Shown: positions 51,754-61,069 of the stretch, one piece after another
Position numbering within the stretch: position 1 is the first letter of the stretch
How the letters are laid out: each line of letters opens with the position of its first letter
Assembly: GCA_028822445.1 (NCBI GenBank)
Contig: JAPKDQ010000001.1
Location: forward strand, 124,001 to 188,000
DNA length: 64,000 nucleotides
Reading direction: 5' to 3'
DNA from: Rhodospirillaceae bacterium
Lineage (GTDB): Bacteria > Pseudomonadota > Alphaproteobacteria > Rhodospirillales > Rhodospirillaceae
The notes under the pieces: generated by a model
The model's database searches: none
Told to the model about the DNA's origin: nothing
Seen by the model: the letters and a program-made list of their open reading frames with translations, nothing else
Position numbers and translations under genes: made by a program

Positions 51754-53685
51754 TTAATGATCCGGGTGAAAGTGATCATAGATTCTTTTTGCGAGCGCTG
51801 CACTTATCCCGTCAACGGTCAATAAATCCTCGATTCCTGCCTGGGTTATGGCCTTGGCTGAGCCAAACCGATAGAGCAGTGCCTTCTTTCGTTTTCCACC
51901 GATTCCCGCCACCTCATCAAGTAGAGATCTAGAGATCGCCTTAGATCGCAGATTGCGATGGGATGATATTGCAAATCTGTGAGCTTCATCTCGCAATCTT
52001 TGAAGAAAGTATAAGGCTGGGTGCGCTGGGGGGAGAGTGAAGGCGGTCTTTCCAACGCGATGAAATTGCTCCCGGCCGGCATTGCGATCGGGCCCTTTCG
52101 ATATTGCGACCATAGCCATGTCGTCAATCCCAAGGTCTTCCAGAGTTTGTTGCGCCGTCGACAACTGGCCTTTTCCGCCGTCGATGAGGACAAGGTCAGG
52201 CCAAACACTTTTCGTGCGTTCTGGGTCCTCTTTTTGCGCCCGCGCAAAGCGACGGGTGAGAACTTCTTTCATGGCGCCGTAATCATCACCAGGCGCTAAG
52301 TCTGGTGATTTGATATTGAACTTTCGGTAAGCGTTTTTCTCGAACCCTGTTGGGCCGGATACGATCATGCCACCCACCATATTGGTGCCTGAGATGTGTG
52401 AGTTATCGTAGACCTCAACTCGTTCTGGCGATGCGGGAAGGTCAAATATTTCGGCTAGACTTGCTAGCAATTTACGCTGGGCTGAACTCTCGGCCAGTCG
52501 GCGGCCATGCGCCTCGCGCGCATTCAATGTGACGTGGTCGACCAACTTTCGTTTTGTGCCGCGAACCGGCACGCGCAGCTCTACTTTCCTGTCTGCTCGA
52601 ATGCTTAGGGCTTCCGCAATAAGGCTCGTATTGGGTGGGCGATGGCTTAGAAGTATCGACGGCGGGGAGGCCGTAGTATCGTAGAACTGCGCTAGAAAGG
52701 CCTCAATAATTGCACCATCTTCGTCATCCGTGCCGTGTGACGGGTAATAGGCGCGGTTGCCAAAATTTTGCCCACCACGGAAGAAGAAGATCTGTATACA
52801 GGATTGCCCACCTGCCCGGTGAAGGCCAATAATATCGGTGTCTTCATTAGTCGGCAGATTGATATCCTGATGACTTTGAACGTTTGTTAGTGCGCGAATG
52901 CGGTCGCGATAGGTAGCCGCCGACTCGAAGTCTAGCGTGGCACTGGCCTCGTCCATTTTTCTAGAGAGCTCTTCTTGAATTTCGTTACTATCTCCATTGA
53001 GAAAGTCCTGAGACTGCCTAATTAATCCGGCATAATCCCCTTCCGAGACCTTGTCGACGCAAGGTGCACAACAGCGCTTAATCTGGTGGAGTAGGCAGGC
53101 TCTGGAGCGATTAGAAAAAACCGTGTCTGAACATGTTCTAAGTAAGAAGGCGCGCTGAAGCGTTGCAAGAGATTGGTTGACGGCTCCGGCGGACGCGAAA
53201 GGTCCGTAATAGGCATGCGGCGTTTTTCGTTTGCCGCGATGTTTAACGATACGCGGGTAAGGGTGGTCGCCTGTGACCATGATATAGGCAAAGGATTTGT
53301 CGTCACGCAGAAGGATATTGTATCGTGGCTTCAGTTTCTTAATGAGGTTGCTTTCCAGCAGCAACGCCTCAGCTTCCGTGTGTGTGGTAACCACCTCCAG
53401 ATGCGTCGTTTCCGTAACCATGCGTTGAAGCCGCATCGGCATCCGTTCAAGGCGTGTGTATGAGGTCACTCGTTTCTTGAGATTCTTCGCTTTCCCCACG
53501 TATAAGGCGTCGCCCTTGCTATTAAGCATGCGATACACCCCAGGGCGGCTCGGTAAGTTCTTGAGTGCATCTCTAATGATCGCGACGCCTTTGCCAATCT
53601 GGCCTGTTTTCAGGCCTGGCGTCTTTGGCTCTGCTTCAGCCGAGCCATCTCTATGGCCAGACGGGTTGCTGCGGGTTCGATCCAT
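51754..53685 (-). CDS. uvrC: Excinuclease ABC subunit C
   Basis: This 643-residue nuclease makes both cuts in nucleotide excision repair. An N-terminal extension of about 45 polar residues precedes the GIY-YIG domain (RPGVYRMLNSKGDALYVGKA, about residues 46-66), then a Cys-rich segment (CLLHQIKRCCAPC, about 182-194), the UVR motif (SRKMDEASATLDFESAATYRD), the RNase H-like C-terminal nuclease (VYDNSHISGTNMVGGMIV and LVLIDGGKGQLS) and the terminal HhH pair (LDEVAGIGGKRKKALLYRFG). No LexA-type site was found upstream. Confidence 0.96.
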   Translation of the reverse strand: MDRTRSNPSGHRDGSAEAEPKTPGLKTGQIGKGVAIIRDALKNLPSRPGVYRMLNSKGDALYVGKAKNLKKRVTSYTRLERMPMRLQRMVTETTHLEVVTTHTEAEALLLESNLIKKLKPRYNILLRDDKSFAYIMVTGDHPYPRIVKHRGKRKTPHAYYGPFASAGAVNQSLATLQRAFLLRTCSDTVFSNRSRACLLHQIKRCCAPCVDKVSEGDYAGLIRQSQDFLNGDSNEIQEELSRKMDEASATLDFESAATYRDRIRALTNVQSHQDINLPTNEDTDIIGLHRAGGQSCIQIFFFRGGQNFGNRAYYPSHGTDDEDGAIIEAFLAQFYDTTASPPSILLSHRPPNTSLIAEALSIRADRKVELRVPVRGTKRKLVDHVTLNAREAHGRRLAESSAQRKLLASLAEIFDLPASPERVEVYDNSHISGTNMVGGMIVSGPTGFEKNAYRKFNIKSPDLAPGDDYGAMKEVLTRRFARAQKEDPERTKSVWPDLVLIDGGKGQLSTAQQTLEDLGIDDMAMVAISKGPDRNAGREQFHRVGKTAFTLPPAHPALYFLQRLRDEAHRFAISSHRNLRSKAISRSLLDEVAGIGGKRKKALLYRFGSAKAITQAGIEDLLTVDGISAALAKRIYDHFHPDH

Positions 53686-54049
53686 AGGTCGGATGTCGCA
53701 TCGATGCAGCCTTCGGTCAACTGCTGAGCCCGCCGCATCTTATTTTAAGATTTAAATCCACTAAACTATTGGGAATAAGGCGAGTGCGCGCATAAAGGGG
53801 AGGGGTTTCAATTTAAAACCTTTAATTGTCTAAAACTAAGACGGTTTTACAAACTATTGATTATTCTAGGTAAAGTGGAATTTTTCCCGCTGTCGATCAA
53901 ACCAAAGGCTATCTTTTCCAACTAAATAATCTGTACGAACATTAAAATTCTTCGTACGAACTACTTAACTCACCTGCTCGCTTTGCAGCGAGTTTGTATT
54001 CTATGTGTAGTTTTCAGTGAAAAATTAACGCATTAAAGATCAGTGGGGC
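53686..54049. other. AT-rich intergenic region upstream of uvrC
   Basis: This space of about 360 bases holds no convincing gene. It contains two copies of GTACGAAC (53933-53940 and 53954-53961, 21 bases apart, about two helical turns) and a hairpin CTCGCT-TTGC-AGCGAG (53977-53992) followed by GTTTGTATT on the plus strand. It should include the uvrC promoter and the end of the folB transcript, but no clear promoter boxes were seen. Confidence 0.4.
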
Positions 54050-54469
54050 TCAGCCTGCTGAATGGCGCTCAATTTCCACGCCAACACTTTCCACATCCTT
54101 AAAGACGTCGAGTTTTTCGACCCTGACCCGGACGGTGTGGCAATCTGGATGCTGCAGACAAGTTTGGGCGATTCGTTCCGCTACGGTCTCCACAAGGTTG
54201 GTGTGCCCATCGTTGGTAATAGACCGAATTTTGGTGACCACATCCTCATAGCACACGACGCTCTCTAGCTGATCGGCCAGCGGGTTTCCATCATCTGTGA
54301 CGGCAAGGTCTAGGTTGATCCGGACGCGCTGAGGTTTGCCCTGTTCATGGGGGTGGACGCCAATATCGCAAGGCAGGACAAAATCCCGAATAAAGACGTG
54401 GCGGACCTGATCTGCTGCATTGGCGATGCGTAGAGGCTCAATCACACTTGATTTACTGAAATCACCCAT
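54050..54469 (-). CDS. folB: Dihydroneopterin aldolase
   Basis: This protein of about 139 residues belongs to the folate pathway and cleaves dihydroneopterin to hydroxymethyl-dihydropterin. It has FIRDFVLPCDIGVHPHEQGKP, given here as positions 24-44 from the start; the GVHPHE part holds the active-site Glu. Later SVCYEDVVTKIRSI and VETVAERIAQTCLQHP carry further conserved parts. The start at ATG 54469 has AAGGA ten bases upstream; a TTG six codons earlier is possible. It overlaps the end of the FolM-like SDR gene by eight bases. Confidence 0.88.
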   Translation of the reverse strand: MGDFSKSSVIEPLRIANAADQVRHVFIRDFVLPCDIGVHPHEQGKPQRVRINLDLAVTDDGNPLADQLESVVCYEDVVTKIRSITNDGHTNLVETVAERIAQTCLQHPDCHTVRVRVEKLDVFKDVESVGVEIERHSAG

Positions 54470-55232
54470 TGAATTTCTGTCCTTCAACTGGCTGGGCCCA
54501 GCCTAAATGCTCACCGCTATCGACAGCAATCATTTGGCCTGTAACTGCACGGGCATCAAGCAGATATTTTACGGCTGCTGAAATATCCTCTAATTCGACT
54601 TTACGCTTGAGTGGTGTTGCGGCGGCTTGTTCTAAGAATACGTCTTCACTTTGACGTGCATTAGGGAGTGTTGGTCCAGGCCCGATGCCATTGACGCGGA
54701 TTTTAGGAGCTAACGCTAATGCTAACGTCTGAGTTAAAGCCCAAAGTCCTGATTTGCTAACCGTGTAGGAAAGAAAATCTGGCGTTAAGTTAAATACGCG
54801 CTGGTCGATCACGTTTACGATCGTGCCTTCTATATTGTCGGGTAGCGCCCGAGCGAAGGCCTGGCTCAGAATAAACGGGGCGTGCAAATTTACACTCAGA
54901 TGCTGCTGCCAGGAGGCAGTTGTAACTTGATCCCAGCTTTCCTCTTCAAAAATTGAGGCGTTATTGATAAGCGCGTTGACTGGGCCAAGCGTTTTAGTCA
55001 CGGCGGGGATTAAACTCTCTGTATCTGCTGTATTTCTTAAGTCTGCAGAAAAAACGGCTGCGCGACCGCCATGTTTTTCGATGGAGTGGGCCACATCTGT
55101 GGCTTCCGTGCTGGACCCGAAGTAATGAATTGCAACGGTCCAACCGCTTTCTGCCAAGCTTTCCGCGAGCGCTCGGCCAATACGCTTGGCTCCACCCGTT
55201 ATAAGAGCTGTCTTTGATGTGGGTGTGTTCAT
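54462..55232 (-). CDS. FolM-like short-chain dehydrogenase
   Basis: This 256-residue SDR has the cofactor motif TGGAKRIGRALAESL (about residues 12-26), NNASIFEE (about 90-97) and catalytic YTVSKSGLW with Tyr and Lys (about 156-164). The sequence ITGGAKRIG, with Arg after Lys, is that of pteridine-reductase/FolM proteins, which reduce dihydromonapterin or dihydrofolate. Its overlap with folB supports a pterin role. The start overlaps the stop of the antiporter gene (TAATG). Confidence 0.85.
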   Translation of the reverse strand: MNTPTSKTALITGGAKRIGRALAESLAESGWTVAIHYFGSSTEATDVAHSIEKHGGRAAVFSADLRNTADTESLIPAVTKTLGPVNALINNASIFEEESWDQVTTASWQQHLSVNLHAPFILSQAFARALPDNIEGTIVNVIDQRVFNLTPDFLSYTVSKSGLWALTQTLALALAPKIRVNGIGPGPTLPNARQSEDVFLEQAAATPLKRKVELEDISAAVKYLLDARAVTGQMIAVDSGEHLGWAQPVEGQKFNG

Positions 55233-56206
55233 TAGATTATTCGATCGACACCAGCGTACTGAATAGCGATATAGGCCGCGTACAACGCTAGGAAAACTGT
55301 GCCTTTACGGCGATTAAGTGCGCTTCCACTTAATATCAATGACACGAGAACGATTGCCGCTGCGGCCATAACCCATATATCAAAGGTTAAGATTTGACCG
55401 CCGACGGGGATGTCTGCGACTGTTGCTGTCACGCCCATGACGCCAAGAATATTGAAGATGTTGCTGCCTATCACGTTCCCAACAATTAGGCCCGATTGCC
55501 GTTTTGTGGCTGCGGCAATGACGGTCGCTAATTCTGGTAAGGATGTTCCGACTGCGACCATTGTTAGGCCGATCACTTCTTCTCCGACGCCGAGGCTGCG
55601 CGCAATCGTGGTTGCACTGCTGATCAAAAGTTCAGCGCCAATCGCAACGCCAATAATGCCAGTGATAACCCAAAGTGTGGCACGCATCATTGGTACAGCA
55701 GTCTCTGGTGCAACCTCATCCATATCGACCATGCTGAGGTCATCCACGCCATGCTTTTTGCCCTGCACGTAGGAAAAAACGAGAAATGTTAGAAGGAGCA
55801 GGATCATAACCGTGCCAGATAAAGACGCAAAAGACCCGGTTAAGGCAATCGCGATAAACAGGAGTGTCGCGCTGACCATGATTGAGCCGTCGCGCAAGCA
55901 GTGCTTGCGATTGGCTGAGATGGGGCAGATCAATGCGCCAGCACCCAGGACAAGCAGTATATTGGCGATGTTACTGCCAACCACATTCCCTACGGCGAGT
56001 CCGGCTGCACCGGCTGAAGCCGCCCGCACACAAACAACTAGCTCAGGCAGAGATGTTCCAAAGGCGATAATGGTGAGGCCCACCACGAGGGGCGAGATAT
56101 TGAGGGCTGTTGCAATAGAGACTGCGCCCCGAACTAGATAGTCAGCGCCGCCACTCAGTAAAATCAAACCAATGATGAGGAACGCGTAAGGGGTAATTTC
56201 AGCCAA
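55232..56206 (-). CDS. CaCA-family calcium/sodium antiporter
   Basis: This 324-residue inner-membrane antiporter has the two inverted alpha-repeats of the YrbG/CaxA group: GLTIIAFGTSLPELVVCVRA with GNVVGSNIANILLVLG (about residues 44-90) and GLTMVAVGTSLPELATVIAA with GNVIGSNIFNILGVMG (about 204-250). Ten helices are expected, with a cytoplasmic loop at about 150-175 (KKHGVDDLSMVDMDE). It exchanges Ca2+ for Na+ or H+. The region of 170 bases upstream has no gene and should hold its promoter. Confidence 0.92.
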   Translation of the reverse strand: MAEITPYAFLIIGLILLSGGADYLVRGAVSIATALNISPLVVGLTIIAFGTSLPELVVCVRAASAGAAGLAVGNVVGSNIANILLVLGAGALICPISANRKHCLRDGSIMVSATLLFIAIALTGSFASLSGTVMILLLLTFLVFSYVQGKKHGVDDLSMVDMDEVAPETAVPMMRATLWVITGIIGVAIGAELLISSATTIARSLGVGEEVIGLTMVAVGTSLPELATVIAAATKRQSGLIVGNVIGSNIFNILGVMGVTATVADIPVGGQILTFDIWVMAAAAIVLVSLILSGSALNRRKGTVFLALYAAYIAIQYAGVDRII

Positions 56207-56376
56207 AACGAAACACCTAAACTAATAAATATCTATTCCTGTGTGGTACGCGGACCGTTCTTTTTTGGCAAGGCTAGAAGGGCTTAAGCACTGGTGAACT
56301 CTGCGGTATCAAGCCCTATTATCAATACTGGACCGCCACAAGATCAATATGTCTGAACCGCCGCCCAACGGCGGCC

Positions 56377-59300
56377 TTAGCTCTTACTAGGTTTGCCGAA
56401 CCCACCACCGCCTGGTGTGGCAATGGAAATGACATCGCCGGGGCTGAGGTCGGCGTGATCCGCGTATTTCAATACGGTGCGTGAGCCACCGGCGCGTATA
56501 ACTTCTGTTTTTCCAGTCAGCCCTGCATCGCCGCCAGATAGTCCGAACGGCTCCGTCGTCCGGCGGCCCGAGAGAATCGCAGCTGACATAGGTTTTAGGA
56601 ACCGAATTTTTCTGATTACGCCGTCGCCACCATTATGGCGGCCTAGGCCGCCTGACCCTTTTCTTATGCGGAAAGACTCTAGTAGTACCGGGTAGCGCCA
56701 TTCCAATATTTCCGGATCAGTTAGTCGAGAGTTTGTCATGTGGCTGTGAATGGCGTCGGTGCCGTCGAAGCTCGTGCCTGCACCGGTCCCACCACAGATT
56801 GTCTCATAATATTGGTGGGCTGCATTCCCGAAGGTCAGGTTATTCATCGTACCCTGGCTGGCTGCAAGGCGGCCAAGTGCACCGTACAGTGCATCGCATA
56901 TGATCTGAGAGGTCTCAACGTTGCCCGCGACGACGGCAGCCGGGTGGACGGGGTTTAGCATGGACCCCTTTGGGATAATGATGCTCAGAGGCTTGAGGCA
57001 GCCTTCATTGAGCGGGATATCATCGTCGATGAGGGTTCTGAAGACGTAGAGAACGGCGGCTCTGCAAACAGCGGAGGGTGCGTTGTAATTATTTGGCCGT
57101 TGTTCTGAGGTTCCTGTGAAATCTATGGTTGCTGATCTTGCTTCTTGGTTAATAGAAATAGAAACACAGACCCTGCTTCCGTCATCCATTGGAGCGGAAA
57201 AGCTGCCTTCTTTTAAGCTATCGATTGCGCGCCGAACGGCTTCTTCTGCATTGTCTTGCACATGGCCTGTATAGGCCTTAACGCCGGCCAGCCCATAGCG
57301 GCCGATCATAGCGTGCAGTTCATTAGCGCCCTTGGTGCAGGCTGAAATTTGGGCTCGTAGGTCGGCTATGTTTTGATCAGGTGACCGCGCGGGATATTGG
57401 CCGGACGAGAGCGAGGCGCGAATGTGCGATTCTAGCATTTTGCCATCGCGCACCAAAGTAAGAGAATCAAAGAGGATTCCCTCTTCATCGATCGTATAGC
57501 TATTTGGTGGCATCGATCCCGGCGTCAAGCCGCCGATATCAGCATGATGCCCTCTAGCGGCAACAAAGAATACCCGTTCGCCTGTCGCCTTGTCGAAAAC
57601 GGGCATAACCACGGTAATGTCGGGAAGGTGGGTGCCGCCGTTGTAAGGCGCATTTGTTATAAACGCATCGCCAGTCTTCATGGTTTTGCTGTGGGCGGTG
57701 ATGATGGCGCGAACGCTTTCACCCATTGACCCCAAGTGAACAGGCATGTGAGGGGCATTGGCTACAAGTTCACCGTTGTTGTTAAACACAGCACAGGAGA
57801 AATCTAGGCGCTCTTTTATGTTCACCGAATGTGCGGTGTTCTGGAGCGCGGCCCCCATTTGCTCTGCGATTGACATGAAAAGGCTGTTGAAGATTTCAAT
57901 GAAGATGGGGTCAGCATGTGTGCTGACTATGTTCTGCTTTTCTTGGTGTGTTGACCGGGTCAGCACGAGGTTGCCGTCACCTGATATATCCGCTTTCCAG
58001 CCGGGCTCAACGACTGTGGTTGAGTTGGTGTCGGTCAGAATTGCAGGGCCGGGAATGCTAGCTCCCCGAGGGAGTGAGCCCGACGCGTAGACTGGAGCCA
58101 AGCGCCATGTTTCGTCTGCCCACATTTGGATGGATTCAATTGGCTTGTCTGTTCTTGGGCCGTCCGAGATTAAAGGTGCCCTGTGTTCAGGGCCGGCGCC
58201 CCCTCCAACAGCCTCGGAAGTCAGGATCTCGACGACAAGCTGTTTGCCGTCTTGAAGAAATCCATAAAGCCTGAGGTGCTCGGTTTCGAACTCCTCAATG
58301 ACCGTACTTAGATCGCCCTTCTTTATAGGGATTGAAGAGTCTGATCCCTCATATTGGATGTGCAGGTGCTCTATGACCTGGATATCGGACGTCGCAATAC
58401 CCTGGGCTGCCAGTTCGTCGCACGCTTTTTTTGACAAATGAGATAGGTTCGTCAGAACTGTATCGAACTGTGTTGCGTCAAGGGGTCGAGAATGCGTTTG
58501 TTGTTTTATGGCTCGAAGGTCGGCTAATCCCATTCCATAGGCCGATAGAACGCCTGAAAACGGCGGCACAAATATTTTGTGAATACCTAGGTTATCCGCG
58601 ACACGGCAGGCGTGTTGGCCGCCGGCGCCACCAAAACAAACCAACGTATATTCAGAGACATTACGTCCGCGCTGGACGGATATTTTTTTTATGGCATTCG
58701 CCATGTTCTCGACAGCGAGGGTTAGAAAACCATCTGCTAGTGCTTCTGGTGTTCTTTTGCTTCCTATCGTTTCTGCCGTTATGGCCGCGAGCGCGCGGAA
58801 TTTGATGTGCACGGCTTCCGCATCGAGCGGTTCGTCCGCATTAGCGCCAAAAACGTGTGGAAAATGTTGTGGCTGAATCCGTCCAAGAAGGACGTTGCAG
58901 TCTGTTACTGTCAAGGGCCCGCCCTTACGGTATGATGCTGGGCCAGGATTAGACCCAGCGCTTTCAGGGCCGACGCGTAGCCTTAAGCCATCAAAGATAC
59001 ATTGTGATCCGCCGCCGGCGGCCACGGTGTTGATGTCCATCATGGGTGCGCGGATTCGCACACCGGCGACAGTGGCGTCTAAGGTGCGCTCATAGGACCC
59101 TGCATAGTGGGTGACATCGGTGGATGTGCCACCCATGTCGAATCCAATAACTTTATCGAAGCCCGCCGATGTTGCGACACTAACCATGCCGACAACGCCT
59201 CCAGCGGGTCCGGACAAGATTGAGTCCTTCCCGCGAAATCGGTGGGCGTCTGTGAGCCCACCATTAGACTGCATGAACAGAACCCGTGCGTTACCGACGT

Positions 59301-60000
59301 TATCGGAAACCTGCTCTACATAGTGTCTCAACGTCGGAGACAGATAGGCGTCGGCGACCGTTGTATCGCCGCGACCGACCAGCTTCATAAGCGGAATAAC
59401 ATCGTGAGAGGCCGAAACTTGAGTAAAACCAATTTCTTTGGCTATCTCGCAGACCTTCTTTTCGTGCAGGGGGTGTCTGTCTGCATGTAACAAGGCTATT
59501 GCAATACACGTGTACCCGTTCGCGAAGGCGACGCTGAGACCTTTATAGGCAGCATTCTCGTCCAGCGCTGTTTCGATTTCACCGTTCGCATAGAGACGTT
59601 CTTGGATTTCCAAGACGTCCGAATACAGCATCGACGGACGCTGAATATGTAAATCGAATAGCCTGGGCCGTTGCTGGGTGCCGATGTGGAGGGCATCTGC
59701 AAACCCGCCTGTGATCGCAAGTAGGGTTCGCTCTCCTTTGCGTTCGAGTAGGGCGTTCGTTGCCACCGTGGTGCCCATCTTGATGATATCAACGTCTTTG
59801 CTCGGAAAGGCGTCGTGCTCTGATAGTCCTAGAACTCGCCGCATGCCCTCGATCGCGGAATCGGCATAATGTTCCGGATTCTCTGAAAGAAGTTTAGTGG
59901 ACTCAATTTTGCCATCCGGCGTGCGCGCCACAATGTCAGTGAAAGTGCCGCCACGATCGATCCAGAATTGCCATTTTTTACCGTAAGTATTTGATTTCAT
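56377..60000 (-). CDS. Fused hydantoinase/5-oxoprolinase (HyuA-HyuB)
   Basis: This 1207-residue protein joins both subunits found separately in hydantoinases. The N-terminal HyuA part (about residues 1-690) shows [58 protein letters not shown] and [15 protein letters not shown], an ATP-binding actin-like fold. The HyuB part (about 710-1207) shows [38 protein letters not shown], and [18 protein letters not shown]. It should open a lactam or hydantoin ring with ATP, such as 5-oxoproline to glutamate. The fusion is common for 5-oxoprolinases. No transporter lies beside it. Confidence 0.93.
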   Translation of the reverse strand: MKSNTYGKKWQFWIDRGGTFTDIVARTPDGKIESTKLLSENPEHYADSAIEGMRRVLGLSEHDAFPSKDVDIIKMGTTVATNALLERKGERTLLAITGGFADALHIGTQQRPRLFDLHIQRPSMLYSDVLEIQERLYANGEIETALDENAAYKGLSVAFANGYTCIAIALLHADRHPLHEKKVCEIAKEIGFTQVSASHDVIPLMKLVGRGDTTVADAYLSPTLRHYVEQVSDNVGNARVLFMQSNGGLTDAHRFRGKDSILSGPAGGVVGMVSVATSAGFDKVIGFDMGGTSTDVTHYAGSYERTLDATVAGVRIRAPMMDINTVAAGGGSQCIFDGLRLRVGPESAGSNPGPASYRKGGPLTVTDCNVLLGRIQPQHFPHVFGANADEPLDAEAVHIKFRALAAITAETIGSKRTPEALADGFLTLAVENMANAIKKISVQRGRNVSEYTLVCFGGAGGQHACRVADNLGIHKIFVPPFSGVLSAYGMGLADLRAIKQQTHSRPLDATQFDTVLTNLSHLSKKACDELAAQGIATSDIQVIEHLHIQYEGSDSSIPIKKGDLSTVIEEFETEHLRLYGFLQDGKQLVVEILTSEAVGGGAGPEHRAPLISDGPRTDKPIESIQMWADETWRLAPVYASGSLPRGASIPGPAILTDTNSTTVVEPGWKADISGDGNLVLTRSTHQEKQNIVSTHADPIFIEIFNSLFMSIAEQMGAALQNTAHSVNIKERLDFSCAVFNNNGELVANAPHMPVHLGSMGESVRAIITAHSKTMKTGDAFITNAPYNGGTHLPDITVVMPVFDKATGERVFFVAARGHHADIGGLTPGSMPPNSYTIDEEGILFDSLTLVRDGKMLESHIRASLSSGQYPARSPDQNIADLRAQISACTKGANELHAMIGRYGLAGVKAYTGHVQDNAEEAVRRAIDSLKEGSFSAPMDDGSRVCVSISINQEARSATIDFTGTSEQRPNNYNAPSAVCRAAVLYVFRTLIDDDIPLNEGCLKPLSIIIPKGSMLNPVHPAAVVAGNVETSQIICDALYGALGRLAASQGTMNNLTFGNAAHQYYETICGGTGAGTSFDGTDAIHSHMTNSRLTDPEILEWRYPVLLESFRIRKGSGGLGRHNGGDGVIRKIRFLKPMSAAILSGRRTTEPFGLSGGDAGLTGKTEVIRAGGSRTVLKYADHADLSPGDVISIATPGGGGFGKPSKS

Positions 60001-60060
60001 TTTTCATATTGCTGCTACTCTCACGAGAATAACAACTGTGAGATTAATAGAATAAACCCT

Positions 60061-60339
60061 TTGCATTATTTTGCTCTTTATTCTTCTAAACAACTTATCG
60101 GGTTCATTTTTGGTGTATGCCATTATCTTACAATAGGTTCATTACCTACCATCATTTTAGATCTCATCGTTTCCTTTATCTATTTTCTCATATACGGGGA
60201 ATGGCACTCACCTATTAATGCTGAAATGGTAGAGTTCGTCACTTTCCGGTTTGACACATCGTTGTTGGGATTGGATTTAATCTTAAACAAAATCCTCATT
60301 CTCCAAACTGAAACTTTGGGAAGACTATATTTGACTTGA
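60061..60339 (+). CDS. Possible small hydrophobic protein in the AT-rich island
   Basis: This 92-residue frame begins with TTG and has no ribosome site. The first 50 residues are hydrophobic (IGSLPTIILDLIVSFIYFLI), with a polar second half (WHSPINAEMVEFVTFRFDTS). It could be chance in AT-rich DNA. No family recognised. Confidence 0.2.
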   Translation: MHYFALYSSKQLIGFIFGVCHYLTIGSLPTIILDLIVSFIYFLIYGEWHSPINAEMVEFVTFRFDTSLLGLDLILNKILILQTETLGRLYLT

Positions 60340-60552
60340 ATATCTCTTGTATCCCTCATTTTGGTTGGATTGCTGGGTGTGTTTTATGAAATAAAATCTG
60401 GTGGTGGGGATACAGAAAACAATATTTTTGATGGAAACCGGGGATTTTACCTGACACATTTTTCCATCTCTTTTCTAATATTCCCCGGATGGCTTGGGGG
60501 TCTAATCTTTTGTCTATTTTGGTTTCTAAAGGTAGTGGGAATAACTGAGTGA
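60340..60552 (+). CDS. Possible two-helix membrane peptide in the AT-rich island
   Basis: The frame opens after the TGA at 60337-60339 without an ATG (a TTG is at 60361) and encodes two hydrophobic segments (SLVSLILVGLLGVFYEI and FPGWLGGLIFCLFWFL) around a polar loop rich in Gly, Asn and Asp. A minus-strand frame of 81 residues (60356-60601, MYLLVGIWMGVGIVIG at its start) covers the same bases, with an ATG. Which strand is coding, if either, cannot be decided. Confidence 0.2.
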   Translation: MSLVSLILVGLLGVFYEIKSGGGDTENNIFDGNRGFYLTHFSISFLIFPGWLGGLIFCLFWFLKVVGITE

Positions 60553-60609
60553 AACCAATAACTATTCCAACACCCATCCAAATCCCAACTAATAAATACA
60601 TTACAGAAA

Positions 60610-60741
60610 ATGAGTATCAACTCCCTCATAGTGAAGGATAGTGTTTCCAAACAAGACACCTCCTCACTCTCAAAAGAGATAAAAGATTTCATAGGAAATG
60701 GTGCCAAGAATGTCTCTGTAATCATTATCAAGGAAAACTGA
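60610..60741 (+). CDS. Small protein 1 of a phage-like pair
   Basis: This 43-residue frame starts at ATG 60610 and ends in TGA two bases before the next ATG. The peptide is polar with alternating hydrophobic residues: SLIVKDSVSKQDTSSLSKEI, then NGAKNVSVIIIKEN. No family was recognised. The tight spacing to the next frame suggests real coding; similar tiny proteins are common in large marine phages, an inference not tested here. Confidence 0.35.
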   Translation: MSINSLIVKDSVSKQDTSSLSKEIKDFIGNGAKNVSVIIIKEN

Positions 60742-60743
60742 CT

Positions 60744-60908
60744 ATGAAATCCTTTGATGAACACACCAACGAACCAAAACAACTTGATGAAGTATCATTC
60801 CTGCGTAGTGCCTCAACTGCCGTTCTAATGAACCACATAAACACCAAACGAAAACAGATTACGAAATCCAAGAAGGTTGATGCTCGAACCGACGTGGCAA
60901 GTAGCTGA
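60744..60908 (+). CDS. Small protein 2 of a phage-like pair
   Basis: This 54-residue frame begins MKSFDEHTNEPKQLDEVSFL and has a Lys-rich second half (INTKRKQITKSKK). An opening MKSF with an amphipathic, acidic start is a pattern seen in small proteins of T4-like marine phages, as recalled. It ends two bases before the next frame (60911). Function unknown. Confidence 0.35.
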   Translation: MKSFDEHTNEPKQLDEVSFLRSASTAVLMNHINTKRKQITKSKKVDARTDVASS

Positions 60909-60910
60909 GC

Positions 60911-61069
60911 ATGCTTTATAAAAGCGAGAAGCCGAGTTACATTTGGCGCTTCAGCCGCGAGCCCATGCCTCGCGGCGTTGTTGATGATAAGAAGTTAGTA
61001 ATGTACCAGCCTAGCAACGTATCTAGACATACTGTCATTGCCATCATTCATTCTGTAGGAATTTCTTGA
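60911..61069 (+). CDS. Possible 52-residue protein directly before the TPR gene
   Basis: The frame runs from ATG 60911 to the TGA at 61067-61069, whose next base begins the ATG of the TPR gene (TGA-ATG). It encodes a basic peptide (YKSEKPSYIWRFSREPMPRG, then VVDDKKLVMYQPSNVSRHTV). Base composition here is already back near that of the host genes. It might be a small gene coupled to the TPR gene or a remnant of a longer one. No family recognised. Confidence 0.3.
   Translation: MLYKSEKPSYIWRFSREPMPRGVVDDKKLVMYQPSNVSRHTVIAIIHSVGIS

Larger units (their letters stand above)
60001..61069. other. AT-rich island with only tiny reading frames
   Basis: This stretch of about 1.07 kb between two well-formed genes drops to about 32-40% GC in lines counted by hand (60061-60240), well below its neighbours. 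It has no large gene. Several short plus-strand frames (60061-60339, about 60340-60552, 60610-60741, 60744-60908 and 60911-61069) lie almost end to end, and one minus-strand frame (60356-60601) competes. The compact layout and small size are phage-like. Foreign origin is an inference from composition and layout; no integrase or attachment site was seen. Confidence 0.55.

Noticed and set aside
53933-53961. LexA box before uvrC
   Set aside because: Alphaproteobacterial LexA uses GTTC-N7-GTTC. The two GAAC elements here are 17 bases apart, so the spacing does not fit.
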